A stretch of DNA of 64,000 bases. Origin: Clostridium sp. AF27-2AA (GTDB lineage: Bacteria; Bacillota; Clostridia; Lachnospirales; Lachnospiraceae). The first letter of the stretch is position 1, and each line of letters opens with the position of its first letter. Shown one piece after another: positions 8,134 to 14,788 of the stretch. Location of the stretch: positions 88,397 through 152,396 of the forward strand of contig NZ_QUFI01000001.1 of the NCBI RefSeq assembly GCF_003478505.1. Reading direction: 5' to 3'. The notes under the pieces were generated by a model that was not told where the DNA came from, ran no database searches, and worked only from the letters and a program-made list of their open reading frames with translations. Both the position numbers and the translations under genes were made by a program.

Positions 8134-8550
8134 ATGGACAAAGTATCATGCAGATTGACAGTATTTTTTGAGGAACCATTCTGGATAGGGGTGTTTGAAC
8201 GCATATCGGAGGGGAAATTATCTGTATGCAAGGTTACGTTTGGGGCGGAGCCGAAAGATTATGAGGTATACGATTTTGTTTTGAGAAATTACTATCGACT
8301 GAAATTTAGTCCGGCTGTGGCAACTGATGTAAAAGAAGCTGTTCGCAATCCGAAACGGGTACAGAGAGAAGTGCGGAAACAGGTACAGAATACCGGGATC
8401 GGCACGAAGTCGCAACAGGCTTTGAAATTACAGCAGGAGCAGTTGAAAACTGAACGCAAGACTGTGAGCCGGGAACAGCGGGAAGCAGAGAAACAGAGAC
8501 AGTTTGAACTGAAACAGCAGAAAAGAAAAGAGAAGCATAGGGGCAGGTAA
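8134..8550 (+). CDS. yjdF: YjdF family protein (DUF2992)
   Basis: 138 residues. The N-terminal 75 residues (LTVFFEEPFWIGVFER, then CKVTFGAEPKDYEVYDFVLRNY) match the YjdF/DUF2992 family; the C-terminal half is a long basic helix rich in Gln, Lys and Glu. The molecular function is unknown, but the family is linked through its riboswitch to toxic azaaromatic compounds. It stands alone behind its leader, with a strong AAGGAGG site 7 bp before the ATG. Carriage on a mobilizable element suggests it is a transferable stress trait. Confidence 0.85.
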   Translation: MDKVSCRLTVFFEEPFWIGVFERISEGKLSVCKVTFGAEPKDYEVYDFVLRNYYRLKFSPAVATDVKEAVRNPKRVQREVRKQVQNTGIGTKSQQALKLQQEQLKTERKTVSREQREAEKQRQFELKQQKRKEKHRGR

Positions 8551-8584
8551 TATCTGTCCCGGATTTCCCTTAGGTGTAGTATTT

Positions 8585-8604
8585 ACATGGTGCTAGCACC
8601 ATGT
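8585..8604. repeat. Perfect 20-bp palindrome
   Basis: ACATGGTGCTAGCACCATGT is fully self-complementary with no loop, and lies between yjdF and the next small gene. It could be an operator for a dimeric regulator or a transcript hairpin. There is no T-run after it. Confidence 0.6.
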
Positions 8605-8628
8605 TGTATTTATGAACAAGGAGGTCAA

Positions 8629-8847
8629 ATGAAAAATTTATTAAATATATTTGGGAAAAAGGATGATTCAGAGATTGTTAGCAAACCGGGAATTTTAAAT
8701 AAACCGGGAGACAGATTAGAAGCACGCGTTACTGATTCTAATCGACGGGTAGTTAAAGTGCAAACAGATAATGGAAATTCTAAATATAGTGCAACACAAT
8801 ATCCAAATGGAACTATTGTGGAAACAAAAGTAACGAAACGAAAATAA
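8629..8847 (+). CDS. Small hypothetical protein at end of element A
   Basis: 72 residues with AAGGAGG 5 bp upstream of the ATG. The product is basic, with a short beta-rich second half (GDRLEARVTDSNRRVVKVQTD). No family is recognised. It is AT-rich and is the last gene before the right arm repeats of element A, so it is probably cargo. A distal promoter may lie in the 80 bp before it. Confidence 0.5.
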   Translation: MKNLLNIFGKKDDSEIVSKPGILNKPGDRLEARVTDSNRRVVKVQTDNGNSKYSATQYPNGTIVETKVTKRK

Positions 8848-8874
8848 TTATATTAGATTTATTCGCTCTTATTC

Positions 8875-8893
8875 GTGATACCCGTATGATACC
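8875..8893. repeat. Arm-type integrase site pair, right end of element A
   Basis: GTGATACC, five bases, GATACC, with the 11-bp repeat spacing also seen at 76-94. The pairing of these two sites at opposite ends supports 5-9009 as one integrating unit. Confidence 0.5.
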
Positions 8894-8995
8894 TGCTTGA
8901 TCGGAAACTATGAATACGGCGTGAAATTTTGATATTATAAATATAAAAATCAACAAAAGACGAATGAATATTTAACAATTATGTTATAGTTGCAG

Positions 8996-9009
8996 GGAGT
9001 TTGAATAGT
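8996..9009. repeat. Attachment-site-like direct repeat, copy 2
   Basis: Identical over 14 bp to the copy at 5-18. It lies 79 bp past the 3' end of the minus-strand integrase, the usual position of the att core in Tn916/CTn-type elements. It would be the right end of element A and the left end of element B. Confidence 0.65.
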
Positions 9010-9021
9010 TGAAGCTAAGTA

Positions 9022-9058
9022 GCAAAGCCCGTAAAATCAAGGGTTTTGCGGCTTTTTC
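9022..9058. terminator. Hairpin with T-run at left end of element B
   Basis: GCAAAGCCC and GGGTTTTGC pair around a 10-base loop and are followed by GGCTTTTT. It could stop plus-strand read-through entering element B. Confidence 0.65.
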
Positions 9059-9066
9059 TCTTTTTC

Positions 9067-9084
9067 ATTGCATTATGATTGCAT
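9067..9084. repeat. Arm-type integrase site pair of element B
   Basis: ATTGCAT is repeated at 9067-9073 and 9078-9084, again exactly 11 bp apart, just past the integrase stop. The motif differs from that of element A (GATACC), as expected if each integrase has its own arm specificity. Confidence 0.5.
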
Positions 9085-9087
9085 CTT

Positions 9088-10272
9088 TTATTCTAATTCT
9101 CTATGATAGTTTGCTGTGAATTGATTGCTGGTGTAATCTGCGATACTCTGTGTTGCCGGAGTATAATGCAGTACGCCAGTTAATTTATGGGCAACTTCAA
9201 GATTGGTGTTCGGATATAAATGTCCGTATGTTCCTAACGTGGTCTGTATCTTCTCATGTCCCAGACGTTCCTTGATCAGTAAAGGGTTTTCGCCCATGCT
9301 GATTAGCAGGGAAGCGTGAGAATGTCTTAGAGCGTGAATTTTGATACGGTGTACGCCAGCAAGCCAGGCAAGTTTTTCCAAAGCCCGTGGTAATGTATGT
9401 TTGCTGGTTGGAATACCGCTATAACTTAATATAAAACCGCAGCCTTTTAATACCTTTTGCTGTACCGCTCTCCATGCTTTCAGCTCCCGGATAGTGTCGG
9501 CGTCTATGTAAATAGTGCGGACGCTGGCTTGTGTCTTAGGATCAACAAATTTGTACTCGTCCATTGACTTATAGTACAGGGTCTTATTGATATTCAAAAG
9601 CCCTGTTTCAAAATCAATATCAGACCATTGCAAAGCTGCCGCTTCTCCTATTCTCATTCCTGTCATAAATAATAACCAGAAAGAGATAAACAGGTAATGT
9701 TCGTAGTAATCGCCCTTATAGAGCAGGGAGATCACTTTCTGAAATTCCTCCAACGTCCAAAAGTCTACTTTCGTCTTTTTGCTTTTGATGTTGCCAACCA
9801 TTCGTGACGGGTTCTTTTTTGCGATACCCAGAACAATAGCCCTGTCAAATGCAATCGAAAGCATACCCTGTACGATACGGATATAGTTAGGGCTAAATTC
9901 CTTTGCAAGCTCTAACTGCCAATTCTGAACATTGATAGGCTCTATCTCGTCCGTTGCCATTTTGTAGAAGTAGGAAAAATGCTTCTGAATGGTAGAACGG
10001 CGGTTTAAGTAGGTGCTTTCTTTTACCTGTGTTTTGTACCACGGGAGATAGGTTTCCTCAATAAACTGCTGGAAAGAAATTGTTTTCTTTTTCTCGGTAA
10101 GCTCTGCTGTGGAAGTCAATACCAGCTTGGAATATTCTTCCCTTGCTTCTTTCTTTGTCTGAAAGCCGCTGCGATATTTCTGTATCTGTTTTCCTGTAAT
10201 CGGGTTATAACCTAAATTTGCTCTAAAATAATAAGTTCCGTTATCAGCTTTTTTGATTGGGTCTTTTGCCAT
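9088..10272 (-). CDS. int: Tyrosine integrase of element B
   Basis: 394 residues of the Tn916/CTn integrase type: N-terminal arm-binding AP2-like region (YYFRANLGYNPITGKQIQKYRSGF is part of residues 13-37), SAM-like domain and catalytic core. Arg in TGMRIGEA, HALRHSHAS, His in LGHEK and nucleophile Tyr in GTYGHLYP are all present. The start ATG has AAGGAG 8 bp upstream. The gene runs toward the attachment-like core at 8996, the standard layout for this family. Nothing looks damaged, so excision of element B may still be possible even though its transfer genes are broken. Confidence 0.92.
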   Translation of the reverse strand: MAKDPIKKADNGTYYFRANLGYNPITGKQIQKYRSGFQTKKEAREEYSKLVLTSTAELTEKKKTISFQQFIEETYLPWYKTQVKESTYLNRRSTIQKHFSYFYKMATDEIEPINVQNWQLELAKEFSPNYIRIVQGMLSIAFDRAIVLGIAKKNPSRMVGNIKSKKTKVDFWTLEEFQKVISLLYKGDYYEHYLFISFWLLFMTGMRIGEAAALQWSDIDFETGLLNINKTLYYKSMDEYKFVDPKTQASVRTIYIDADTIRELKAWRAVQQKVLKGCGFILSYSGIPTSKHTLPRALEKLAWLAGVHRIKIHALRHSHASLLISMGENPLLIKERLGHEKIQTTLGTYGHLYPNTNLEVAHKLTGVLHYTPATQSIADYTSNQFTANYHRELE

Positions 10273-10307
10273 GATTTCACTCCTTACATATCATGCAAGA
10301 AGTACAA

Positions 10308-10502
10308 TCAGTTTTGCCTGTCTGGAATGGTAATTCCCAATATTTCCTCTACGGCTTCCTTTGGTACTCTGTCAAGTTTTCTGGACTGATAGTAGGTGTG
10401 TCCTTTGGAAATCATTAGTTTTTTTGCTTCCCTTATGATGTTTGCCGCAAAAGATGTTCCATATCCTAGTGCGATTAAATCGCTCTTGGTTACTGTAACC
10501 AT
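10308..10502 (-). CDS. xis: Excisionase (Tn916 Xis type)
   Basis: 64 residues: a small winged-helix protein (VTKSDLIALGYGTSFAANIIREAKKLM) as encoded upstream of integrases in CTn/Tn1549-like elements. The start at 10502 is preceded by AAGGAGG; the longer frame would overlap that site. It lies 35 bp upstream of the integrase on the same strand. Confidence 0.8.
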   Translation of the reverse strand: MVTVTKSDLIALGYGTSFAANIIREAKKLMISKGHTYYQSRKLDRVPKEAVEEILGITIPDRQN

Positions 10503-10517
10503 TATCCTCCTTTCCAT

Positions 10518-10929
10518 AGACCAGATACGAAAACCTCAATATCTTGTCTACGATCATATCAGATTTTCAGTAAAAGTGAAATGATTATTTTCTTGCAAAT
10601 GTTGATTTAAGGTTTTATGAGCTTTCGGACGGCTTGGCAGCTCCACGGGACTTGCACCCCTCTCATTCTTGTGAGTAGCCGTGTCATACGGGTGTATCAT
10701 TATCCCTGTATACGGGTCATGGCGTACCAGCCCGCAGGCTCGCCGTATACAGAACGTATCCGATTGCCCTATGCTGCGTGATACGCTTTCTTTGTCAAAG
10801 TACAGGGGTTTGTCAGCCCGCAAAAGCACACAGGGAAAGATATGCTTTTGTGGAATGATAAGCACAAAAAAAGCCCACGCCGGGGAAGTGGAAAGGGGAG
10901 TTGTCACATTCCCCCCTTGTGGGCTTTTA
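10518..10929. other. Structured non-coding region of element B
   Basis: About 400 bp without a credible gene. It holds a nested inverted repeat at 10706-10752 (CTGTATACGG and CCGTATACAG outside, GGCG/CGCC and AGCC/GGCT inside) plus related CATACGGG and GATACG strings. A T-rich minus-strand terminator closes the region at its left-hand neighbour gene. This is the usual place for regulatory DNA of excision genes. Confidence 0.5.
10866..10928 (-). terminator. Rho-independent terminator after HTH_16 gene
   Basis: On the minus strand AAGCCCAC and GTGGGCTT pair, with an inner CCCC/GGGG stem, followed by a run of T. It begins right after the stop of the HTH_16 gene at 10930 and would end the long minus-strand operon. 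Confidence 0.75.
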
Positions 10930-11190
10930 TTAGGCTGCCTTAAAGGTCAAAATCTTGGTAATCAATTTTGTTTCCAAACGGCGGCGCAGTTCTTCATCAA
11001 CGCACAAATGTGGGTTGCCTGCTTCGTCATACATGGTTCGTGTAGACAATTTGGCTATGTAGCCCTCATAGTGCTTCAAGACTTTGTTGATAGCGTCCAC
11101 GTTGCCGGAAACAGCCGCCGCAATTACAGGGTAGGGAAGTAAGCCCTTACCGCCGTTTTTGCTTTGCTTTTTCATCATGGATTTATTCAT
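10930..11190 (-). CDS. Conjugative element HTH_16 domain protein
   Basis: 86 residues matching the helix-turn-helix protein found after the sigma-like gene in CTn elements: PVIAAAVSGNVDAINKVLKHYEGYIAKLS and CVDEELRRRLETKLITKIL. It overlaps the end of the upstream topB::sigma reading frame by 8 bp, the same coupling seen with the intact sigma gene in related elements. Its role is regulation of element genes, possibly together with the sigma-like protein. Confidence 0.85.
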   Translation of the reverse strand: MNKSMMKKQSKNGGKGLLPYPVIAAAVSGNVDAINKVLKHYEGYIAKLSTRTMYDEAGNPHLCVDEELRRRLETKLITKILTFKAA

Positions 11191-12919
11191 CAGCTTGTCC
11201 CTCCATAAATTTTTTGAGTGCCTGTAAAGAGCTTGTCCGGCGGTAGGCTACCGTCCGGCGCACAAGGTTGAGCTGGTCGGCAATTTCCGGGTCAGACATA
11301 CCTAAGAAATAAGATAGCAGGACGATTTCTAATCTGTCCTGTGGCAAAGTCTGTAAGGCTTCCGCTAACAGTTCATCAGCTATCGCTATCTCTAAGCCCA
11401 TGACCTCAGCCGCACGGGTGGCGGGTGTCCCTAAGCCTTTACGTTCTGCTTCTTCGGTTATATCCTCATTTCCGGCACGCTCCATAGCCGACAGCAGAGT
11501 ATCTTCCGTGTAAGGTTTGGGCGGGGTGCTGTCATGTTCGGAAAGCTTCGCCGTCATTGCAGGAAAGGTCTGTCCTTCACTAAGCTCCGGCAGGTAAACG
11601 TCCTTATTTTTCTTATCCTCTGTCTGCTCCTTTAAGGTGGAGCGGAAACGGCGTTCTAACTCTTTGTAGCCCTCTTTCTTAACAGTTTTTCCCTTTGCCG
11701 CAAAAGTCATTCCACCGCAGGAAAAAGAAGCGGTCACGGTTTCATATTCAAAGGGCTGTGCAACTGCCATAAGCAACTTTGCCGCAATTAAAAACAGGAT
11801 ATTTCTTTCACTTTCCGGCAGGGCGGCAGGGGCGGTCTTTATGGCTTCGGCGGTGGGAATGATAGCGTGGTGGTCTGATACCTTTTTGCTGTTTAAGATA
11901 CGGGGAATATCCGGGGGAAGGTCAATCCCCTTTGCAAAGGTCAGCACATCAAACAATCCCGATATTAAATTTTCCACGGTAGGGAGCATATCGTCCGTTA
12001 AATATTGGCTGTCGGTTCTGGGATAGGTGCAGAGCTTTTTCTCATAGAGTGATTGGGTATAATCAAGGGTCTGCTTTGCTGTATATCCGTAAAGTCTGTT
12101 TGCTTCCCTTTGAAGTGAAGTAAGGTCAAACAATTTAGGCGGGTTCTCGGTTTTATTTTCCTTCTGATATGACGTACAGGTTGCCGTCTGCCCGTCACAA
12201 GCAGCCCGCAGCTTTTCCGCTTCGGCTTTTTCTGTGTACGGCGGGCTTACGGCTTCCAGATTTCCGTTCCCAATATGTACCACATAATATTTTTTCTTTT
12301 CAAAGCTCTGGATAGCGTTGTCACGTTCCACCAAAAGGGAGAGGGTAGGGGTCTGTACCCGTCCCACATTCAAGGTATGATTGTAAAGGACAGAGAAAAG
12401 ACGGGTCGCATTGATACCGATTAGCCAGTCAGCCTTTGCCCGGCATAATGCCGATTGGTAAAGGTTGTCGTAATCATGCCCGGCTCTCAAATCTTCAAAT
12501 CCTTTCTTGATTGCGCTTTCCTCCATGCTGCTGATCCACAACCGATAGAACGGTTTTTGACACCCTGTTTTTTCATAGACAAAGCGGAAGATAAGTTCTC
12601 CCTCACGTCCTGCGTCCGTGGCGCAAACAAGCTCGGTCACGTCCTCACGCTCCATAAGGTTTTTCAGCGTGTCAAAGGGTTCTTTTTTGTCCGGGGCAAT
12701 TACGGTCTGCCATGTTTCCGGCAGGATAGGTAAATTCTCATAACGCCATTTTTTATAGTCCCCGTAATGGGAAGCGTCTGCAAGCCCGGCTAAGTGTCCC
12801 ACGCACCAGCCTACTAGATAACCGTTGCCCTCCATATAGCCGTCCTGTCTTTTGTCAGCACCTAAGACAGCGGCAATACTCATAGCCACATTTGGCTTTT
12901 CTGCAATTACTAACTGCAT
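11183..12919 (-). CDS. topB: Topoisomerase III fused to sigma-like C-terminus (deletion chimera)
   Basis: 578 residues from an ATG with AAAGGAG upstream. Residues 1 to about 505 are type IA topoisomerase of the ICE TopB type: TOPRIM start MQLVIAEKPNVAMSI, acidic DAGREGELIFR, and active-site Tyr (about residue 299) in CTYPRTDSQYL. At GLGTPATRAA (near 11405) homology changes abruptly to a sigma region 4-like tail, LPQDRLEIVLLSYFLGMSDPEI then LVRRTVAYRRTSSL, which is the C-terminus of the CTn sigma-like factor normally encoded far downstream. The fusion is in frame. The TopB C-terminal region and every gene between topB and the sigma gene are missing. Topoisomerase activity may survive; a sigma function is doubtful. 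Confidence 0.85.
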   Translation of the reverse strand: MQLVIAEKPNVAMSIAAVLGADKRQDGYMEGNGYLVGWCVGHLAGLADASHYGDYKKWRYENLPILPETWQTVIAPDKKEPFDTLKNLMEREDVTELVCATDAGREGELIFRFVYEKTGCQKPFYRLWISSMEESAIKKGFEDLRAGHDYDNLYQSALCRAKADWLIGINATRLFSVLYNHTLNVGRVQTPTLSLLVERDNAIQSFEKKKYYVVHIGNGNLEAVSPPYTEKAEAEKLRAACDGQTATCTSYQKENKTENPPKLFDLTSLQREANRLYGYTAKQTLDYTQSLYEKKLCTYPRTDSQYLTDDMLPTVENLISGLFDVLTFAKGIDLPPDIPRILNSKKVSDHHAIIPTAEAIKTAPAALPESERNILFLIAAKLLMAVAQPFEYETVTASFSCGGMTFAAKGKTVKKEGYKELERRFRSTLKEQTEDKKNKDVYLPELSEGQTFPAMTAKLSEHDSTPPKPYTEDTLLSAMERAGNEDITEEAERKGLGTPATRAAEVMGLEIAIADELLAEALQTLPQDRLEIVLLSYFLGMSDPEIADQLNLVRRTVAYRRTSSLQALKKFMEGQADE

Positions 12920-12971
12920 ATTAAAATCTCCTTTATAATTTAGTTGATTGATGATACAATGAAACAAATTT

Positions 12972-13589
12972 ATGAAAGGTGGGATTATTACGAAAGTAAA
13001 AAACATATTTAGTTATGCCTTGTTTGGTGTTGTTTGTTTACTAGCTTTGATAAATACCTTTTATACAACAGAGTATGTTTCTAATATTGCAAAAGCGGCA
13101 ATAGTACCACTATTTTTAATCGGTATTATTGATTTTATGTATAAAATAAAGGATAAGGCAGAGCAAATTCTTTTAGAAAAAATCAGCGCTTCCCATGCAG
13201 ATTACCGTGAAGCTAAAGCCATATATGATAGTATTGTCCCTTTTGAAGATGTTGATACGGACGGTAAGGTTCAAGCGTGGAAAGAAGAAATGGAAAGAAA
13301 AAGTGAAATATGTGTAAAAAATCATTTATTATCTATTCAAGTAGAAAAAATGTTTAAATGGTATTTACCTGTGTATACTATCTTTTCACTGCTTCTATTT
13401 CTATCAATGCTGTTTGCACAAGCGCATAACTGGATTTTATTTTTAGCTGCATTTAATAGTGATACAATTACACTGTGGACTTTTGCAATTCTTTTATTAG
13501 ATGTTTCGTTTACAGATTTTTTTGCAAATAGACTAATTTCCTTTGTTGACAGGAAAATGGAAACAACATCTACTAAAGGTTCTTCGTAA
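12972..13589 (+). CDS. Orphan four-helix membrane protein (cargo)
   Basis: 205 residues with likely membrane segments near residues 12-30, 38-53, 125-145 and 155-180. Between them lies a charged cytoplasmic-looking stretch (about 55-120) containing EAKAIYDSIVPFEDVDTDGK. No family is recognised. It is transcribed against the surrounding conjugation operon and is more AT-rich than its neighbours, so it is probably inserted cargo. Its 3' end overlaps the end of the small minus-strand gene at 13573-13752 by 17 bp. The only ATG lacks a good Shine-Dalgarno. A defence or exclusion role would be a guess. Confidence 0.6.
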   Translation: MKGGIITKVKNIFSYALFGVVCLLALINTFYTTEYVSNIAKAAIVPLFLIGIIDFMYKIKDKAEQILLEKISASHADYREAKAIYDSIVPFEDVDTDGKVQAWKEEMERKSEICVKNHLLSIQVEKMFKWYLPVYTIFSLLLFLSMLFAQAHNWILFLAAFNSDTITLWTFAILLLDVSFTDFFANRLISFVDRKMETTSTKGSS

Positions 13590-13752
13590 TATTTTGCACC
13601 TTTCTAATACAATACCCCACGCAAGGGCTATTCCTCTTATAGGCGCAGCCCTTACAAGCTGGAGCATGAGAAACGGACGGTGCATTTTCACGCCGCCCGT
13701 TAGGTCTTTGGGTCATCATTTTTTCAAAGGGGCTGTCTGTAAACCACGTCAT
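13573..13752 (-). CDS. Small Cys-containing conjugation-operon protein
   Basis: 59 residues, starting MTWFTDSPFEKMMTQRP and carrying a Cys cluster (CKGCAYKRNSPCVGYC) that could bind metal. Small proteins of this form follow the DUF4366 gene in CTn elements. The ATG overlaps the DUF4366 stop by 4 bp (ATGA), indicating translational coupling. The function is unknown. It is short and was found by reading the minus strand directly. Confidence 0.65.
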   Translation of the reverse strand: MTWFTDSPFEKMMTQRPNGRRENAPSVSHAPACKGCAYKRNSPCVGYCIRKVQNITKNL

Positions 13753-14510
13753 ACATTTTCCTCCGCAGGGTCAGTTTCCCCGGTGTCTGCGTCCTCTGGG
13801 GCTTCGGTGTCTGTTTCGTCCTCATATTCGGTTTCTTCGTCCTCGTCCTCAAAGTCAAAATCGGAAAAATCTGTGCTTCCCTTTGTAGTGTCCTTTGGTT
13901 TAATAAACTTGAAATAATAGAACGCCCCACCGCCTGCAAACAGGGTTAAAAGGAATAGCAGGCAGATACTTTTTAGCGGACTTTTTCCGGCAGGCTGCTC
14001 CGTTTCCGGCTCTGTACTTTCTTCCTGTACTATCTCTTTCCCGGTGCAGGCAGAAAGATTGTTAAGGCAGACCGGGCAGCTCTCGTTGACGCTCCCGGCT
14101 TCGCATTTATCGGTACAGATACAGCTCTGGGGCATTATGGTAGTTTCTTCCGCAGTTTCGGTTTCCTCCATAAGTGCCATAAGGTCAGCTTCATCTACTT
14201 TGTTAAGGAAATGCACGGTATTTTCTCCATCGGCGGCTCGGTCAATCAGGATATAGAAATAGTTGCCCGATTTGGTTGTTACCGTGATAAGCTGCTTATT
14301 CTCTCCGTAAATATCATCAACAAGGGTAGCGTTGCCCTCCGGGGTCAGAGGGTCGCTGGGTTCTGTGGTTTCCTCCGGCTCTGTGGCAGGTGTAGGTTCG
14401 GTTATTTTGTATTCCTCTCCGCCGCCTGCATAGGCAGTCATGGAAAAGCCGCCCGTAAGGATAAGGGCGGCAGCAAGTGTCATAAAGGTATGTAAGATTT
14501 TTTTACTCAT
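13749..14510 (-). CDS. DUF4366 membrane protein of conjugation operon
   Basis: 253 residues. A signal peptide (residues 1-28, ending MTAYAGG) is followed by an acidic Pro/Thr/Glu stretch, a globular part with a Cys cluster (CICTDKCEAGSVNESCPVC, residues about 130-150), a membrane segment near 182-200 (ICLLFLLTLFAGGGAFYYF) and a very acidic cytoplasmic tail. This matches the DUF4366/CD1107-type protein of Tn1549-like elements, thought to belong to the transfer apparatus at the cell surface. It overlaps both neighbours by a few bases, typical of this operon. Confidence 0.85.
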   Translation of the reverse strand: MSKKILHTFMTLAAALILTGGFSMTAYAGGGEEYKITEPTPATEPEETTEPSDPLTPEGNATLVDDIYGENKQLITVTTKSGNYFYILIDRAADGENTVHFLNKVDEADLMALMEETETAEETTIMPQSCICTDKCEAGSVNESCPVCLNNLSACTGKEIVQEESTEPETEQPAGKSPLKSICLLFLLTLFAGGGAFYYFKFIKPKDTTKGSTDFSDFDFEDEDEETEYEDETDTEAPEDADTGETDPAEENV

Positions 14511-14766
14511 TCTCGGTGTCCTCCTGTCTGGTAAATGTGTTTGTGGTGGAAGCAGCAGGGGCAGCCTTTAAAGGGCTTTCCTGTTTGCCGTTTAAAAAGG
14601 TGGAAAGCTCTGCCGGGGTCATGCGTAACGCACGCACCATTTGAACGATCTGCAAATTCTCTACCTCGGTTTTCTGGGCTTCCAGTTCTCTAAGCCTTGT
14701 CTGTTGTTTGGAAATTGTTTCTTTGGTCTTTGCAATTTCCGCTTCAATTCTTTCTAACTTCATCAT
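14503..14766 (-). CDS. DUF4315 protein of conjugation operon
   Basis: 87 residues from an ATG with AAAGGAG 8-9 bp upstream. The N-terminal half is a coiled coil (IEAEIAKTKETISKQQTRLRELEAQ is residues about 5-30) and the motif LRMTPAELSTFLNG follows, as in DUF4315 proteins of CTn elements. It overlaps the DUF4366 start by 8 bp. It is presumed to be an accessory conjugation protein; its exact job is unknown. Confidence 0.85.
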   Translation of the reverse strand: MMKLERIEAEIAKTKETISKQQTRLRELEAQKTEVENLQIVQMVRALRMTPAELSTFLNGKQESPLKAAPAASTTNTFTRQEDTENE

Positions 14767-14788
14767 GTGAAAAACTCCTTTCTTTGTG

